A stretch of 13,050 nt of DNA from CAYZBF01 sp964476585 (lineage in GTDB: Bacteria > Hydrothermota > UBA3072). Position numbers and translations under genes: made by a program. How positions within the stretch are numbered: position 1 is the stretch's first letter; every line of letters starts with the position of its first letter. The stretch spans positions 1 through 13,050 of the forward strand of contig CAYZBF010000036.1 of NCBI GenBank assembly GCA_964476585.1, in the 5' to 3' direction. Positions 1 to 7,256 of this stretch are shown in pieces. The notes beneath the pieces were generated by a model. It was not told the DNA's origin, made no database searches, and saw only the letters and a list, made by a program, of their open reading frames with translations.

Positions 1-963
1 CCTCTGGCTCTAAGTAGGGACAGGCTTTTACCTAATTTTCTGGGGAGGGTAAACGAGAGGTTTAAGACTCCGCATGTTGCTATCCTGATTACCAGTGTAT
101 TTATGATTTTAGCCTTATTCCTGAGATTGGATATTCTCATAAAAGCAGCTTCCAGTGTCATCATCCTCACCTATTTGTTTTCTTGTTTTTCTGTAATAAT
201 CCTCCGAGAGAGTCACCTCCAGAACTATCAACCATCCTTCCGTGCACCTCTGTATCCCTGGGTGCAGATTATTGGGATTATATGCTTTGGATTTTTATTG
301 TTTGAGATAGGTGGGGAAGCTCTGTGGATAATTTCTATCCTAATTGTGGGGGGACTCCTTGTATACTGGTTTTATGGACGAGTGAGAGCAGATAGGGAGT
401 ATGCATTATTGTATTTAATCGAAAGGATTACCGCAAAAGAACTTACTACCCGTTCATTGGAAGAAGAGTTAAAAGAGATTATAAGAGAAAGAGATGAGAT
501 TCTAAAAGACAGGTTTGACAGAGTAATTGAAAAATGTGCAGTTCTGGATATAGACCATTCTATCAAGATGCAGGAGTTTTTTAAACTGATATCCGATGAA
601 ATGGCCCCTAACTTGGGTATAGAGCCTGAGGCTCTATTTGATTTACTTGTTGATCGAGAAAAAGAAACCACCACTGCAATAACTCCACATGTTGCAATAC
701 CTCATATAATCATCAAAGGAGAAAATAAATTTGATATTCTTCTTGCCCGAGGTCGTGAGGGTATTGAATTTTCATCTCAAGCACCCGATGTTAAATCGGT
801 TTTTGTCCTCGTAGGCACGCGAGACGAGAGGAATTTCCATCTTCGTTCTCTCGCTGCGATTGCCCAGATCGTCCAGGACCCAAATTTTGAAGGAAGATGG
901 ATGGCTGCTAAAAGTAAGGAATCTTTAAGGGATATAGTACTCCTTGGGAAACGAAGGAGATAA
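1..963 (+). CDS. APC-family amino-acid permease with C-terminal PTS EIIA-type domain (5' end outside window)
   Basis: The frame is open from base 1, so the start lies upstream; about 320 residues are visible. The first codons (PLALSRDRLLPNFLGRVNERFKTP) match the cytoplasmic loop of APC-superfamily permeases, where an S-R-D-x-x-x-P-x-x-L pattern is followed by a TP motif. Hydrophobic stretches follow until about codon 125 and correspond to the last membrane helices. After a charged, probably coiled-coil linker (about codons 135-175) comes a domain resembling PTS EIIA of the fructose/mannitol type. Its HVAIPH motif puts the likely phosphorylatable histidine at codon 235 (bases 703-705). By family knowledge the membrane part imports amino acids or amines, and the soluble part may be a regulatory or phosphoryl-accepting module. 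No HPr or Enzyme I gene is in the window, so phosphorylation is inference. The substrate cannot be told. No clear intrinsic terminator follows the stop. Confidence 0.85.
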   Translation, partial: PLALSRDRLLPNFLGRVNERFKTPHVAILITSVFMILALFLRLDILIKAASSVIILTYLFSCFSVIILRESHLQNYQPSFRAPLYPWVQIIGIICFGFLLFEIGGEALWIISILIVGGLLVYWFYGRVRADREYALLYLIERITAKELTTRSLEEELKEIIRERDEILKDRFDRVIEKCAVLDIDHSIKMQEFFKLISDEMAPNLGIEPEALFDLLVDREKETTTAITPHVAIPHIIIKGENKFDILLARGREGIEFSSQAPDVKSVFVLVGTRDERNFHLRSLAAIAQIVQDPNFEGRWMAAKSKESLRDIVLLGKRRR

Positions 964-968
964 AATAT

Positions 969-1134
969 TAGGTATTAGGGGTTGGGTATTAGGTTTTAGG
1001 GTTTAAAATTTACTATAAATATATAAACAAACTAATCTCAATCTAAAATTATTTCTAACGACTATTGACTGGAGACTAGACGAACTCACTTAATCCTTAC
1101 TCCTAAACTTCGAACCCGCAACCTCTAATACTTA
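969..1134. repeat. Inverted copies of an intergenic TTAGG-rich repeat
   Basis: Bases 969-984 (TAGGTATTAGGGGTTG) match the reverse complement of bases 1119-1134 at 14 of 16 positions, counted by eye. Weaker similarity continues to about 1000 on one side and down to about 1101 on the other. The left arm is almost free of C, while 1020-1200 is C-rich and G-poor, so base skew flips abruptly within the spacer. No open reading frame covers the region. It reads as two degenerate copies of one repeat in opposite orientation, able to form a long imperfect hairpin. The function is unknown. Confidence 0.55.
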
Positions 1135-1188
1135 AATTTACCGACCAACCCACTAACAGTCCAACTATCTAACCCAGAATTCAATAAC

Positions 1189-1217
1189 TTGACTTCAAAT
1201 TAAAAATCAATTATATA
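1189..1217 (+). promoter_or_regulatory. tldD promoter
   Basis: A -35 box TTGACT (1189-1194) and a -10 box TATATA (1212-1217) are separated by exactly 17 bases. Transcription would start near 1224, giving a leader of about 32 bases. That leader contains the ribosome binding site AAGGAG (1245-1250), five bases before the tldD ATG. This conventional layout contrasts with the leaderless-looking promoters elsewhere in the window. Confidence 0.65.
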
Positions 1218-1255
1218 TAGGATTAAGAAATACATCAACATAAAAAGGAGTAAAA

Positions 1256-2701
1256 ATGAAGGATTTATGTTTAGAAGCTATCAATACAGCTCTTAGTTTG
1301 GGCGTGGACTATGCTGATATCGGGATTATCAATCAGAGGGATCAGAAGATTATAATGTTAGATATGAGTCCAAAACAGATCAACGATGAAGAAACAGTAG
1401 GTTTTGGTGTCCGGATCTTGAAAAGTGGTGCCTGGGGGTTTGCTTCCTCGAGTGAAGTTAATAGAGAGAGTATCAATTCAGTTGTGAAGGAAGCTCTTCA
1501 ACTTGCAATTGCATCTTCAAAGGTTAAGCGAGGGGAGGGAGTGGTGTTGGCCCCGGAACCTATACATCAAGATTGTTTTAAGACCCCAACTGAAATTGAT
1601 CCCTTTGATATTGACGTGAATGATAAAATCCAGTTGCTCCTGGAGATAAACAAAGAGATACTAAGTGTAAAGTATATTGCTAAGGCGTTCTCAAATCTCA
1701 GGGTTACAAGAAGGGATCAGTTCTTTGCTTCAACAGAAGGATCTCTGATAGAGACTGATATCTATACAATCAATGCGGGATACACTGCAGTGGCAGTAAA
1801 AGGAGGGGATTCGCAGGATCGATCGTTCCAGGATTATCCGCTTAATAAAGGGTGGGAACATATACAATCTCTGGAACTAGTTTCCAATGCAGAACGTATT
1901 GCCGAGGAAGCAGTTATGAAGATTGACGCTGACTTTCCAAAGGTAGGCAAAAGGGATCTGGTTCTGGATCCTTCTCACCTTTCTCTAACCATCCATGAAT
2001 CGGTTGGGCACGCGACAGAACTGGATCGTATTCTTGGATATGAAGCAAATTTTGCCGGAAGGAGTTTTGCAACACCCGAGAAAAGGGGTAATTTTCGTTA
2101 CGGATCAGAAAAGGCAAGTTTCGTAGCAGATAATACATTACCTGCAGGTCTTGCAACTACAGGATATGATGATGAAGGAGTTAGATGTCAGAAGTGGGAT
2201 ATAATCAAAGATGGAATACTCGTAGATTACAGTTCGACAAGAGAAGTGGTGCCTTTAATAGGTGAGAAAAGGAGTAGAGGATCTGCAAGGGCGGATGGAT
2301 ATTACAATATGCCGATAAACAGGATTCCCAATCTCTGTCTTATGCCATCGAAGGATGATGTAAAACCCGGAGATCTGATCGCAGGAGTGGAAGATGGTGT
2401 TCTAATAGAGGGTAGGGGGAGTTACTCCATAGACCAAATGAGGTTGAATTTCCAGTTTGGCGGTGACCTATTCTTTGAGATCAAGAATGGAAAGAAGGGG
2501 AAGATGCTCAGGGACGTTATCTATCAATCTATTACACCTGAATTCTGGAGTAGTCTGGATGCTGTCTCAGGTAAGGATTACTGGGAGCCAAGGGGCTTTA
2601 GAACCTGCGGTAAAGGCGAGCCTATGCAGGTTGCCCAGATGACAAATGGGGCTCCTTACGCAAGGTTCAGAAACATCAATGTGATAAGGGGGAAGTTATG
2701 A
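1256..2701 (+). CDS. tldD: TldD zinc metalloprotease subunit
   Basis: This 481-residue protein has the full length usual for TldD. It carries the diagnostic HExxxH motif, HESVGH at residues 247-252, which in the TldD/TldE family gives two zinc-ligand histidines and the catalytic glutamate. A cysteine in a C-terminal TCGKG motif (Cys451) is the expected third ligand. Family members pair with TldE/PmbA as a heterodimeric protease that degrades unfolded peptides. They process modified peptides such as microcin B17 and influence CcdA antitoxin stability in E. coli. The ATG at 1256 is supported by AAGGAG five bases upstream. The stop codon overlaps the start of the next gene (ATGA, 2698-2701), so the two subunits are translationally coupled and likely made in equal amounts. 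All key residues are present, so it should be active. No peptide-antibiotic precursor or toxin-antitoxin gene is nearby, which suggests a housekeeping role here. Confidence 0.95.
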   Translation: MKDLCLEAINTALSLGVDYADIGIINQRDQKIIMLDMSPKQINDEETVGFGVRILKSGAWGFASSSEVNRESINSVVKEALQLAIASSKVKRGEGVVLAPEPIHQDCFKTPTEIDPFDIDVNDKIQLLLEINKEILSVKYIAKAFSNLRVTRRDQFFASTEGSLIETDIYTINAGYTAVAVKGGDSQDRSFQDYPLNKGWEHIQSLELVSNAERIAEEAVMKIDADFPKVGKRDLVLDPSHLSLTIHESVGHATELDRILGYEANFAGRSFATPEKRGNFRYGSEKASFVADNTLPAGLATTGYDDEGVRCQKWDIIKDGILVDYSSTREVVPLIGEKRSRGSARADGYYNMPINRIPNLCLMPSKDDVKPGDLIAGVEDGVLIEGRGSYSIDQMRLNFQFGGDLFFEIKNGKKGKMLRDVIYQSITPEFWSSLDAVSGKDYWEPRGFRTCGKGEPMQVAQMTNGAPYARFRNINVIRGKL

Positions 2702-3987
2702 ATAAGGGTTGGCTGAGAGAGAAAATTGACTTACTTGAAAAGAATAAAAGCGTAGATGAAATAACATTGCGTGTGGAAACAGAGGATCAAAATCTTACAA
2801 GATTCGCGGAAAATCATATAATTCAGAATGTTACAAAAAAAATAAACGATGTTTATATCACAGCCTTTAATGAGAAGTCCACTGGAACAGCAAGAACTCA
2901 GGATATTTCGCGTGAATCTCTACTAAGCGCTTTAAAAAGAGCAGAAGAGATTGCCATGAATTCCCCAGAGGATCCCGAGTTTGTAGAACCTTTAGACCAG
3001 GTGAATATAAAGGATGTCGATAGATACTTTGAGAATACAAAGAGAGTTACCCCTGTTGATAAAGCAGAAGTGATAAACGAACTAATAAAGGAAGCAAAAG
3101 CTCACAATATGGAGGTTGCGGGGAAATACCTGAGTGGGGAATATTCAATTGGGTTTGCTAATTCTCGAGGACATATGGCTTTTCATAATTACACTAAGGC
3201 TGATTTTTCACTGACTGCTATGCTTGATGACTCGTCAGGATATGCGAATGAAACGGATGAAAATTTGGAAAAGATTAGTCCGAAAAGGGTCGCAGATATT
3301 GCTTTTAAAAAAGCAAGTTTGGGAAAGAATCCGGCGGAACTAAAACCAGGAGAATATCCAGTCATCCTTGAACCGCAGGCTCTAGCAGATTTCATGCCCT
3401 TTCTGGCATGGACAATGGATCGAAGGGCAGCTGATGAAGGCTATGTTTATTTCTCAAAGCGGCTTGGTACAAAAATAGCATCGAAGAATGTTAATCTTTA
3501 TTCTGACCCATATTGTGTTGATAACCCTTCAGAACCCTTCGTTTCGGAAAATGGACTTCCATTTGATAAAACCTACTGGATAGAAAATGGGATATTAAGG
3601 AATCTTCATACAACAAGGTACTGGGCTAAGAAGAAAAATCTGAAACCGGTTGGGTTTCCGAATAATGTAAATTTAGGAGGGGGTAAGAAGAGTTTATCCG
3701 AGATGATCAAAGGATGTAATGATGCTTTACTCATAACGAGGCTCTGGTATATTCGTTTTGTAAATAGAATGGATTTAATCCTGACCGGTATGACAAGGGA
3801 TGGTCTATATAAGGTTAGAGATGGAAGGATAGTGACTGCATTTAAGAATATGAGATTTAATGACAGTCCAATAAGACTCCTGAATTCAGTGATTGAACTT
3901 GGTATACCCAAAAGGGTTGAAGGCTATTGCTTAATAGGCCCGGTCTTTGCAGAAGGGTTTAAACTATCGAGTGTGACACTGTTCTAA
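2698..3987 (+). CDS. pmbA: TldE/PmbA family protease subunit
   Basis: This 429-residue protein starts inside the last codons of tldD (ATGA overlap), with a GGGGG-containing purine tract just upstream as ribosome binding site. It lacks HExxxH, as expected for the TldE/PmbA partner, which shares the TldD fold but does not hold the zinc. The C-terminal part shows the family pattern of an LITRLWYIR segment followed by a TGMTRDGLY segment, then a KNMRFNDSP-like segment around residues 380-395. It completes the TldD/TldE heterodimer, a cytoplasmic peptidase in the known examples. The 3' end converges on the LVIVD gene with only 54 bases between the stop codons, and I see no strong terminator there. 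Assignment to the family is secure; the natural substrate is unknown. Confidence 0.92.
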   Translation: MNKGWLREKIDLLEKNKSVDEITLRVETEDQNLTRFAENHIIQNVTKKINDVYITAFNEKSTGTARTQDISRESLLSALKRAEEIAMNSPEDPEFVEPLDQVNIKDVDRYFENTKRVTPVDKAEVINELIKEAKAHNMEVAGKYLSGEYSIGFANSRGHMAFHNYTKADFSLTAMLDDSSGYANETDENLEKISPKRVADIAFKKASLGKNPAELKPGEYPVILEPQALADFMPFLAWTMDRRAADEGYVYFSKRLGTKIASKNVNLYSDPYCVDNPSEPFVSENGLPFDKTYWIENGILRNLHTTRYWAKKKNLKPVGFPNNVNLGGGKKSLSEMIKGCNDALLITRLWYIRFVNRMDLILTGMTRDGLYKVRDGRIVTAFKNMRFNDSPIRLLNSVIELGIPKRVEGYCLIGPVFAEGFKLSSVTLF

Positions 3988-4041
3988 AAGCTTAGTTCCG
4001 GGAAATTTGCTTTAAGGACTTTATTTCAGATACTTCGTTTT

Positions 4042-4980
4042 TCATTCTTCAACAATCTGATATACATTGAGTCCATCGAGACCTGAGGCAATAAAGAGGA
4101 GGTTTCCACTTACGTCGATACCACACACTTCTTCTGTGAGTAGGATGTGATTCACTAATTCTGGGCTAAACGGGATCAACATATTTAGAATACTTATACC
4201 AAAATCTCCTTGAGCAATATAGAGATAAAATCCGGATAGAAATAAGTCCTTAGCTTCTTTATAGCCACGTGGCATCTTCTGTGTTATTGGATACTGAGGC
4301 AGAGCAACATTACTTACTATAAAGTCCTCTTTTCCTCCATTTGCAAATAACCACCTCCCATCACTTATAACTTTAGACACGGAATCAATAGTTTCTATCC
4401 TGATCGGATTAATTAGCGAGTCAGGATTACTGACATCGAGGATGATAACTCCTTTCCTGTCGGTGAGATAAGCATGTCCATTAACAATATCCAGCGCCTT
4501 TATGTAATTAGAGTCATTGTATCTTGCAATTTCGGTTGGAAATTCTGGTTGTGAAAAATTAATTATTCTAAAACCCCCTTCTCCCTCTGCAACATATCCA
4601 TATTGTCCAGATATTTTGACGTCAAGGCAAGAATAATTTGTGGGTATAAAGCTTATCTGATCGAAATTTTCCGTATCTCTTACGTCGAATATCCTTATCC
4701 CTGCTTTTCCATCTGCTATATACAATTTAAATCCCTGAACGTCAAGGGAATAAGTATAATCCATTGACTCGATTTCCCCTAACTTTTTTGGAGATGCTGG
4801 ATTGGAGAGGTCAACGATAACAACGCCTCCCTTCCCAGCTACGATATACCCGTATTTTCCTACGACTTTGATATCATGGTAATCTCCGCTACCTTCCATG
4901 TGCCCTATCTCAACAATATTTAGTCCTTCAGGGTAAAGAATAATGGAAATGGAGATGAAAAGAATGCATATTATCCGCAT
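4042..4980 (-). CDS. Exported LVIVD-repeat beta-propeller protein
   Basis: The 312-residue product begins with a short basic start (MRI) and a hydrophobic stretch to about residue 18, which reads as a signal peptide. The rest is a run of repeats of about 40 residues with an (L/Y)xxAxGxxGhxIhDhSNPxxP pattern. I count seven: around GYIVAGKGGVVIVD, LYIADGKAGIRIFD, GYVAEGEGGFRIIN, AYLTDRKGVIILD, LFANGGKEDFIVSN, LYIAQGDFGISILN and LFIASGLDGLNVYQ. These are LVIVD repeats (named after a surface-protein motif), and seven of them fit one complete seven-bladed propeller. No catalytic residues, sorting tag or lipobox cysteine are apparent. The likely location is the periplasm or cell surface, as a binding or scaffold protein; its ligand is unknown. 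It is transcribed divergently from hutI. Its promoter ends five bases before the ATG, and there is no Shine-Dalgarno sequence. Confidence 0.82.
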   Translation of the reverse strand: MRIICILFISISIILYPEGLNIVEIGHMEGSGDYHDIKVVGKYGYIVAGKGGVVIVDLSNPASPKKLGEIESMDYTYSLDVQGFKLYIADGKAGIRIFDVRDTENFDQISFIPTNYSCLDVKISGQYGYVAEGEGGFRIINFSQPEFPTEIARYNDSNYIKALDIVNGHAYLTDRKGVIILDVSNPDSLINPIRIETIDSVSKVISDGRWLFANGGKEDFIVSNVALPQYPITQKMPRGYKEAKDLFLSGFYLYIAQGDFGISILNMLIPFSPELVNHILLTEEVCGIDVSGNLLFIASGLDGLNVYQIVEE

Positions 4981-4985
4981 AATGG

Positions 4986-5014
4986 ATAATATAGATCAGA
5001 TTTTGTTCTGTCAA
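4986..5014 (-). promoter_or_regulatory. Promoter of the LVIVD gene, leaderless geometry
   Basis: On the minus strand a consensus -35 TTGACA (5009-5014) and a -10 TATTAT (4986-4991) are separated by 17 bases. Only five bases (4981-4985) lie between the -10 box and the ATG, so transcription would begin at or next to the start codon. No Shine-Dalgarno-like purine tract is present. Confidence 0.7.
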
Positions 5015-5025
5015 TGGGTTATTGA
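5011..5025. promoter_or_regulatory. Possible operator between divergent promoters
   Basis: TCAAT (5011-5015) and ATTGA (5021-5025) form a perfect 5-base inverted repeat with a 5-base centre. It overlaps the -35 box of the LVIVD promoter and lies upstream of the hutI -35 box. Its place between two divergent promoters suits a regulator site, but a short AT-rich palindrome can occur by chance. Confidence 0.25.
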
Positions 5026-5033
5026 TGAGACTC

Positions 5034-5062
5034 TTGACATTTAGGCTTCAAATACTTATACT
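5034..5062 (+). promoter_or_regulatory. hutI promoter, leaderless geometry
   Basis: A consensus -35 TTGACA (5034-5039) is followed after 17 bases by -10 TATACT (5057-5062). The ATG of hutI is at 5069, six bases after the -10 box, so the expected start of transcription coincides with the start codon. The bases between (TTAATA) contain no ribosome binding site. Confidence 0.72.
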
Positions 5063-5068
5063 TTAATA

Positions 5069-6289
5069 ATGTTGGATATCCTGATTAAGAGAGGACAGGT
5101 AATAACCCTTTCAAAGGGATTAAAGAAGGGGTATAATATAAATATTGGGATAGAAGATAATTGTGATATAGCAATCAAGGATGGCAGGATATTAGAGGTG
5201 GCAAGTGATATCCGAGAGGATAGCAAGCGGGTTATCGAAACGGATGGTCATGTTGTGATGCCCGGTTTCGTGGATGCACATACACATGCACTCTTCGGCG
5301 GAACAAGAGTGGATGAGTTTGAAATGAAGATAAGGGGTATGAGTTATGAAGATATTATGCGTCAGGGTGGAGGTATACTGGATACGGTAGAGAAGACAAG
5401 ATTTCTTACTTCGCAAGAGATGACTGATATACTTAAGAAACATCTAAAAAAAATGTCTCGCACTGGAACTACAACAGTGGAGGTGAAGAGTGGGTACGGA
5501 CTTGACTTAAGAACCGAACTCTCGATGCTAAGAGTGATGAATGACCTCTCTACCGAATTTATCGATATAGTTCCAACCTATATGGGAGCACATGAATTTC
5601 CGGAAGAAAAATCAAGAGAAGAGTATATAGACGAAATCCTTGAGGAACACCTTCCTCTTGTATCCAAGTATCATTTGGCAGAGTTTTGTGACGTATTCTG
5701 TGAAGATAGCGTATATGAGAAGGAGGAAGCAAAACGCATCCTAAATAAGGCAAAAGAATTAAATCTAGGTTTGAAGGTCCATGCAGATGAACTTAAAGAA
5801 AGTGGAGGTGCTGAACTGGCAGGAGAACTTGGAGCTATCTCAGCTGAGCATTTAATATATCCATCTGAAAGGGGGCTAGAACTTATGAAGGAATCAGGGG
5901 TCATAGCAGTGATGTTGCCCGCTACATCTTTTATCCTTTCTTCTAATAAGTCCCCTGTGGATAGATTTAGAGAAAATGGAATACCTATGGCCCTGGGATC
6001 TGATTTTAACCCTGGATCCTCGCCTGTTTCCTCTATGCCGCTTGTGGTAGGTTTCGCCTGTTATCATTATGGCATGAGTGTAGAAGAAGCTATCGCTGGT
6101 TCTACCATAAATGCAGCATATGCTTTGGACAGAGCGTCTAAAATTGGTTCAATAGAAAAAGGAAAAATGGCTGATTTATTAATCCTTGATTATAAAGATG
6201 TTCGGGAACTTCCATATTGGTTAGGCTCCAATCCAGTTAAAACCTGTATAAAAGGTGGGAAAGTTTGTTTTGAAAGAGAACGTTGTTAA
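5069..6289 (+). CDS. hutI: Imidazolonepropionase
   Basis: This 406-residue protein matches HutI along its full length. HutI is the amidohydrolase that opens 4-imidazolone-5-propanoate to N-formimino-L-glutamate, the third step of histidine degradation. The metal site is visible: HTH within DAHTHALFGG gives His71 and His73, KVHADE gives His238, SAEH gives His261, and GSDFNPG gives Asp312. The FGGTR and KSGYGLD substrate-binding segments are also present. The C-terminal composite beta domain ends with KGKMADLLILD. No hutH, hutU or hutG is in the window, so this copy is separated from the rest of the pathway or is an orphan. The gene starts directly at its promoter without a Shine-Dalgarno sequence. 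Its last 35 bases overlap the next gene in another frame, so it probably heads the operon with the TPR-ATPase cassette, although a functional link with histidine use is not evident. Confidence 0.95.
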   Translation: MLDILIKRGQVITLSKGLKKGYNINIGIEDNCDIAIKDGRILEVASDIREDSKRVIETDGHVVMPGFVDAHTHALFGGTRVDEFEMKIRGMSYEDIMRQGGGILDTVEKTRFLTSQEMTDILKKHLKKMSRTGTTTVEVKSGYGLDLRTELSMLRVMNDLSTEFIDIVPTYMGAHEFPEEKSREEYIDEILEEHLPLVSKYHLAEFCDVFCEDSVYEKEEAKRILNKAKELNLGLKVHADELKESGGAELAGELGAISAEHLIYPSERGLELMKESGVIAVMLPATSFILSSNKSPVDRFRENGIPMALGSDFNPGSSPVSSMPLVVGFACYHYGMSVEEAIAGSTINAAYALDRASKIGSIEKGKMADLLILDYKDVRELPYWLGSNPVKTCIKGGKVCFERERC

Positions 6290-7247
6290 TTCCATTATAG
6301 CAGCGCGCAAGAATTACTTAGCAAATAAGAGTAAAGGGGAGCTCCTTGTTCTTATCAAGGAGTATTCAAAATTGGGTCTCTATAAAGAGATAAGTAGATA
6401 CATAAGAGAGTTTTTCAAAGGAGGAGGAGATATCTCTGAACTTATGGAGATATCTGACAATTTTTCAGAGGAGATAAAAAAATTCTTTGACGAATTAAAA
6501 GCAAAGATTCAAACTGATGAGGACTTCGATGCAGATTCGTTGCTCGAAATGGGAGGGCTTCTCTGGGAAATAGGGTCCCCTGAAGAAGCCAAAGATAATT
6601 ATATAAAAGCATTCGAGAATTACAATATTCTGGGTAGGATCGATTCTGCAGAAGAGGTTTTAAATACTATTCGGGAAAGATATCCTGAAGATCCAGAAGT
6701 CTCTGAATTTAAAATAAGGGATATAAGAGGAGAACTCCTGCCCAGGCTTGATAAATTGGGAACTCTCATGCCTCAAGATGAAGTCGATCTGCGTTATGCG
6801 CTTGGCAAGAGTATGCATGAGGCTGATTTGCTTTCCGACGCTGAGGAAAATTATAGGAGGATTTTAACTCTAAAGGATGACCATAAGGCAAGAAGATATC
6901 TCGTTGCCCTGCTCAGGGATAAAAATGCTCTTGAAGAAGCCCTAAATTATGCGAGAAAACTTGAAGAAAGTGAAAGAGTGGACGAATACTACGCCCTAGC
7001 CGAATTATTTAAGGAGCAGGGTATGAATGAAAAGGCCAATGCTCTTATAAGCGAAATATATGAAATTGATCCAGGATATAAGGATGTGAAGGAGCTTTTT
7101 GAGGCTCTAAAGGAGAAGGGAAAAGAGGGGAAGGTGGGGAAAGAAGAAAAGGCTTTTGTGGATGTAGAGAGAGAAGTAGTTAGATCTATTAAGGGAAGAA
7201 CTGAAGGTGAAGAAGGTAAAGGAGAGAAAAGAATTGTATTTTTGTGA
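6255..7247 (+). CDS. TPR-repeat protein, upstream partner of an ExeA-like ATPase
   Basis: This is a 330-residue, very charged helical protein of unknown function. TPR-like helical pairs are recognisable at about residues 90-150 (LLEMGGLLWEIGSPEEAKDNY pattern) and 180-285, where blocks such as YALAELFKEQGMNEKANAL end in the typical D-P-G. The last 45 residues or so are a low-complexity K/E/G tail ending in RIVFL. No signal peptide or membrane segment is seen, so it is probably cytoplasmic. The start is uncertain. GTG at 6255 gives the listed form; TTG at 6270 has a better-placed AGGTGGG about ten bases upstream and would give 325 residues. Either start lies inside the end of hutI, which implies translational coupling. 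The next gene begins nine bases after the stop. TPR proteins usually serve as protein-binding scaffolds, here presumably for the ATPase next door (inference). Confidence 0.78.
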   Translation: MGKFVLKENVVNSIIAARKNYLANKSKGELLVLIKEYSKLGLYKEISRYIREFFKGGGDISELMEISDNFSEEIKKFFDELKAKIQTDEDFDADSLLEMGGLLWEIGSPEEAKDNYIKAFENYNILGRIDSAEEVLNTIRERYPEDPEVSEFKIRDIRGELLPRLDKLGTLMPQDEVDLRYALGKSMHEADLLSDAEENYRRILTLKDDHKARRYLVALLRDKNALEEALNYARKLEESERVDEYYALAELFKEQGMNEKANALISEIYEIDPGYKDVKELFEALKEKGKEGKVGKEEKAFVDVEREVVRSIKGRTEGEEGKGEKRIVFL

Positions 7248-7256
7248 GAAGGATTG

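Noticed and set aside
969..1000. Telomere-like repeat because of recurring TTAGG
   Set aside because: The spacing is irregular and the tract is about 30 bases inside an ordinary bacterial gene context; it is better read as a degenerate intergenic repeat.
3988..4041. Terminator between tldE and the LVIVD gene
   Set aside because: Only a weak AAAGC/GCTTT pairing with a long loop is visible and there is no clear T-run after a GC-rich stem, so it cannot be supported.
7254..7256. TTG as start of the ExeA-like ATPase
   Set aside because: The ATG directly following gives the canonical MNYETFYGL start, and the ribosome binding site is too close to the TTG.
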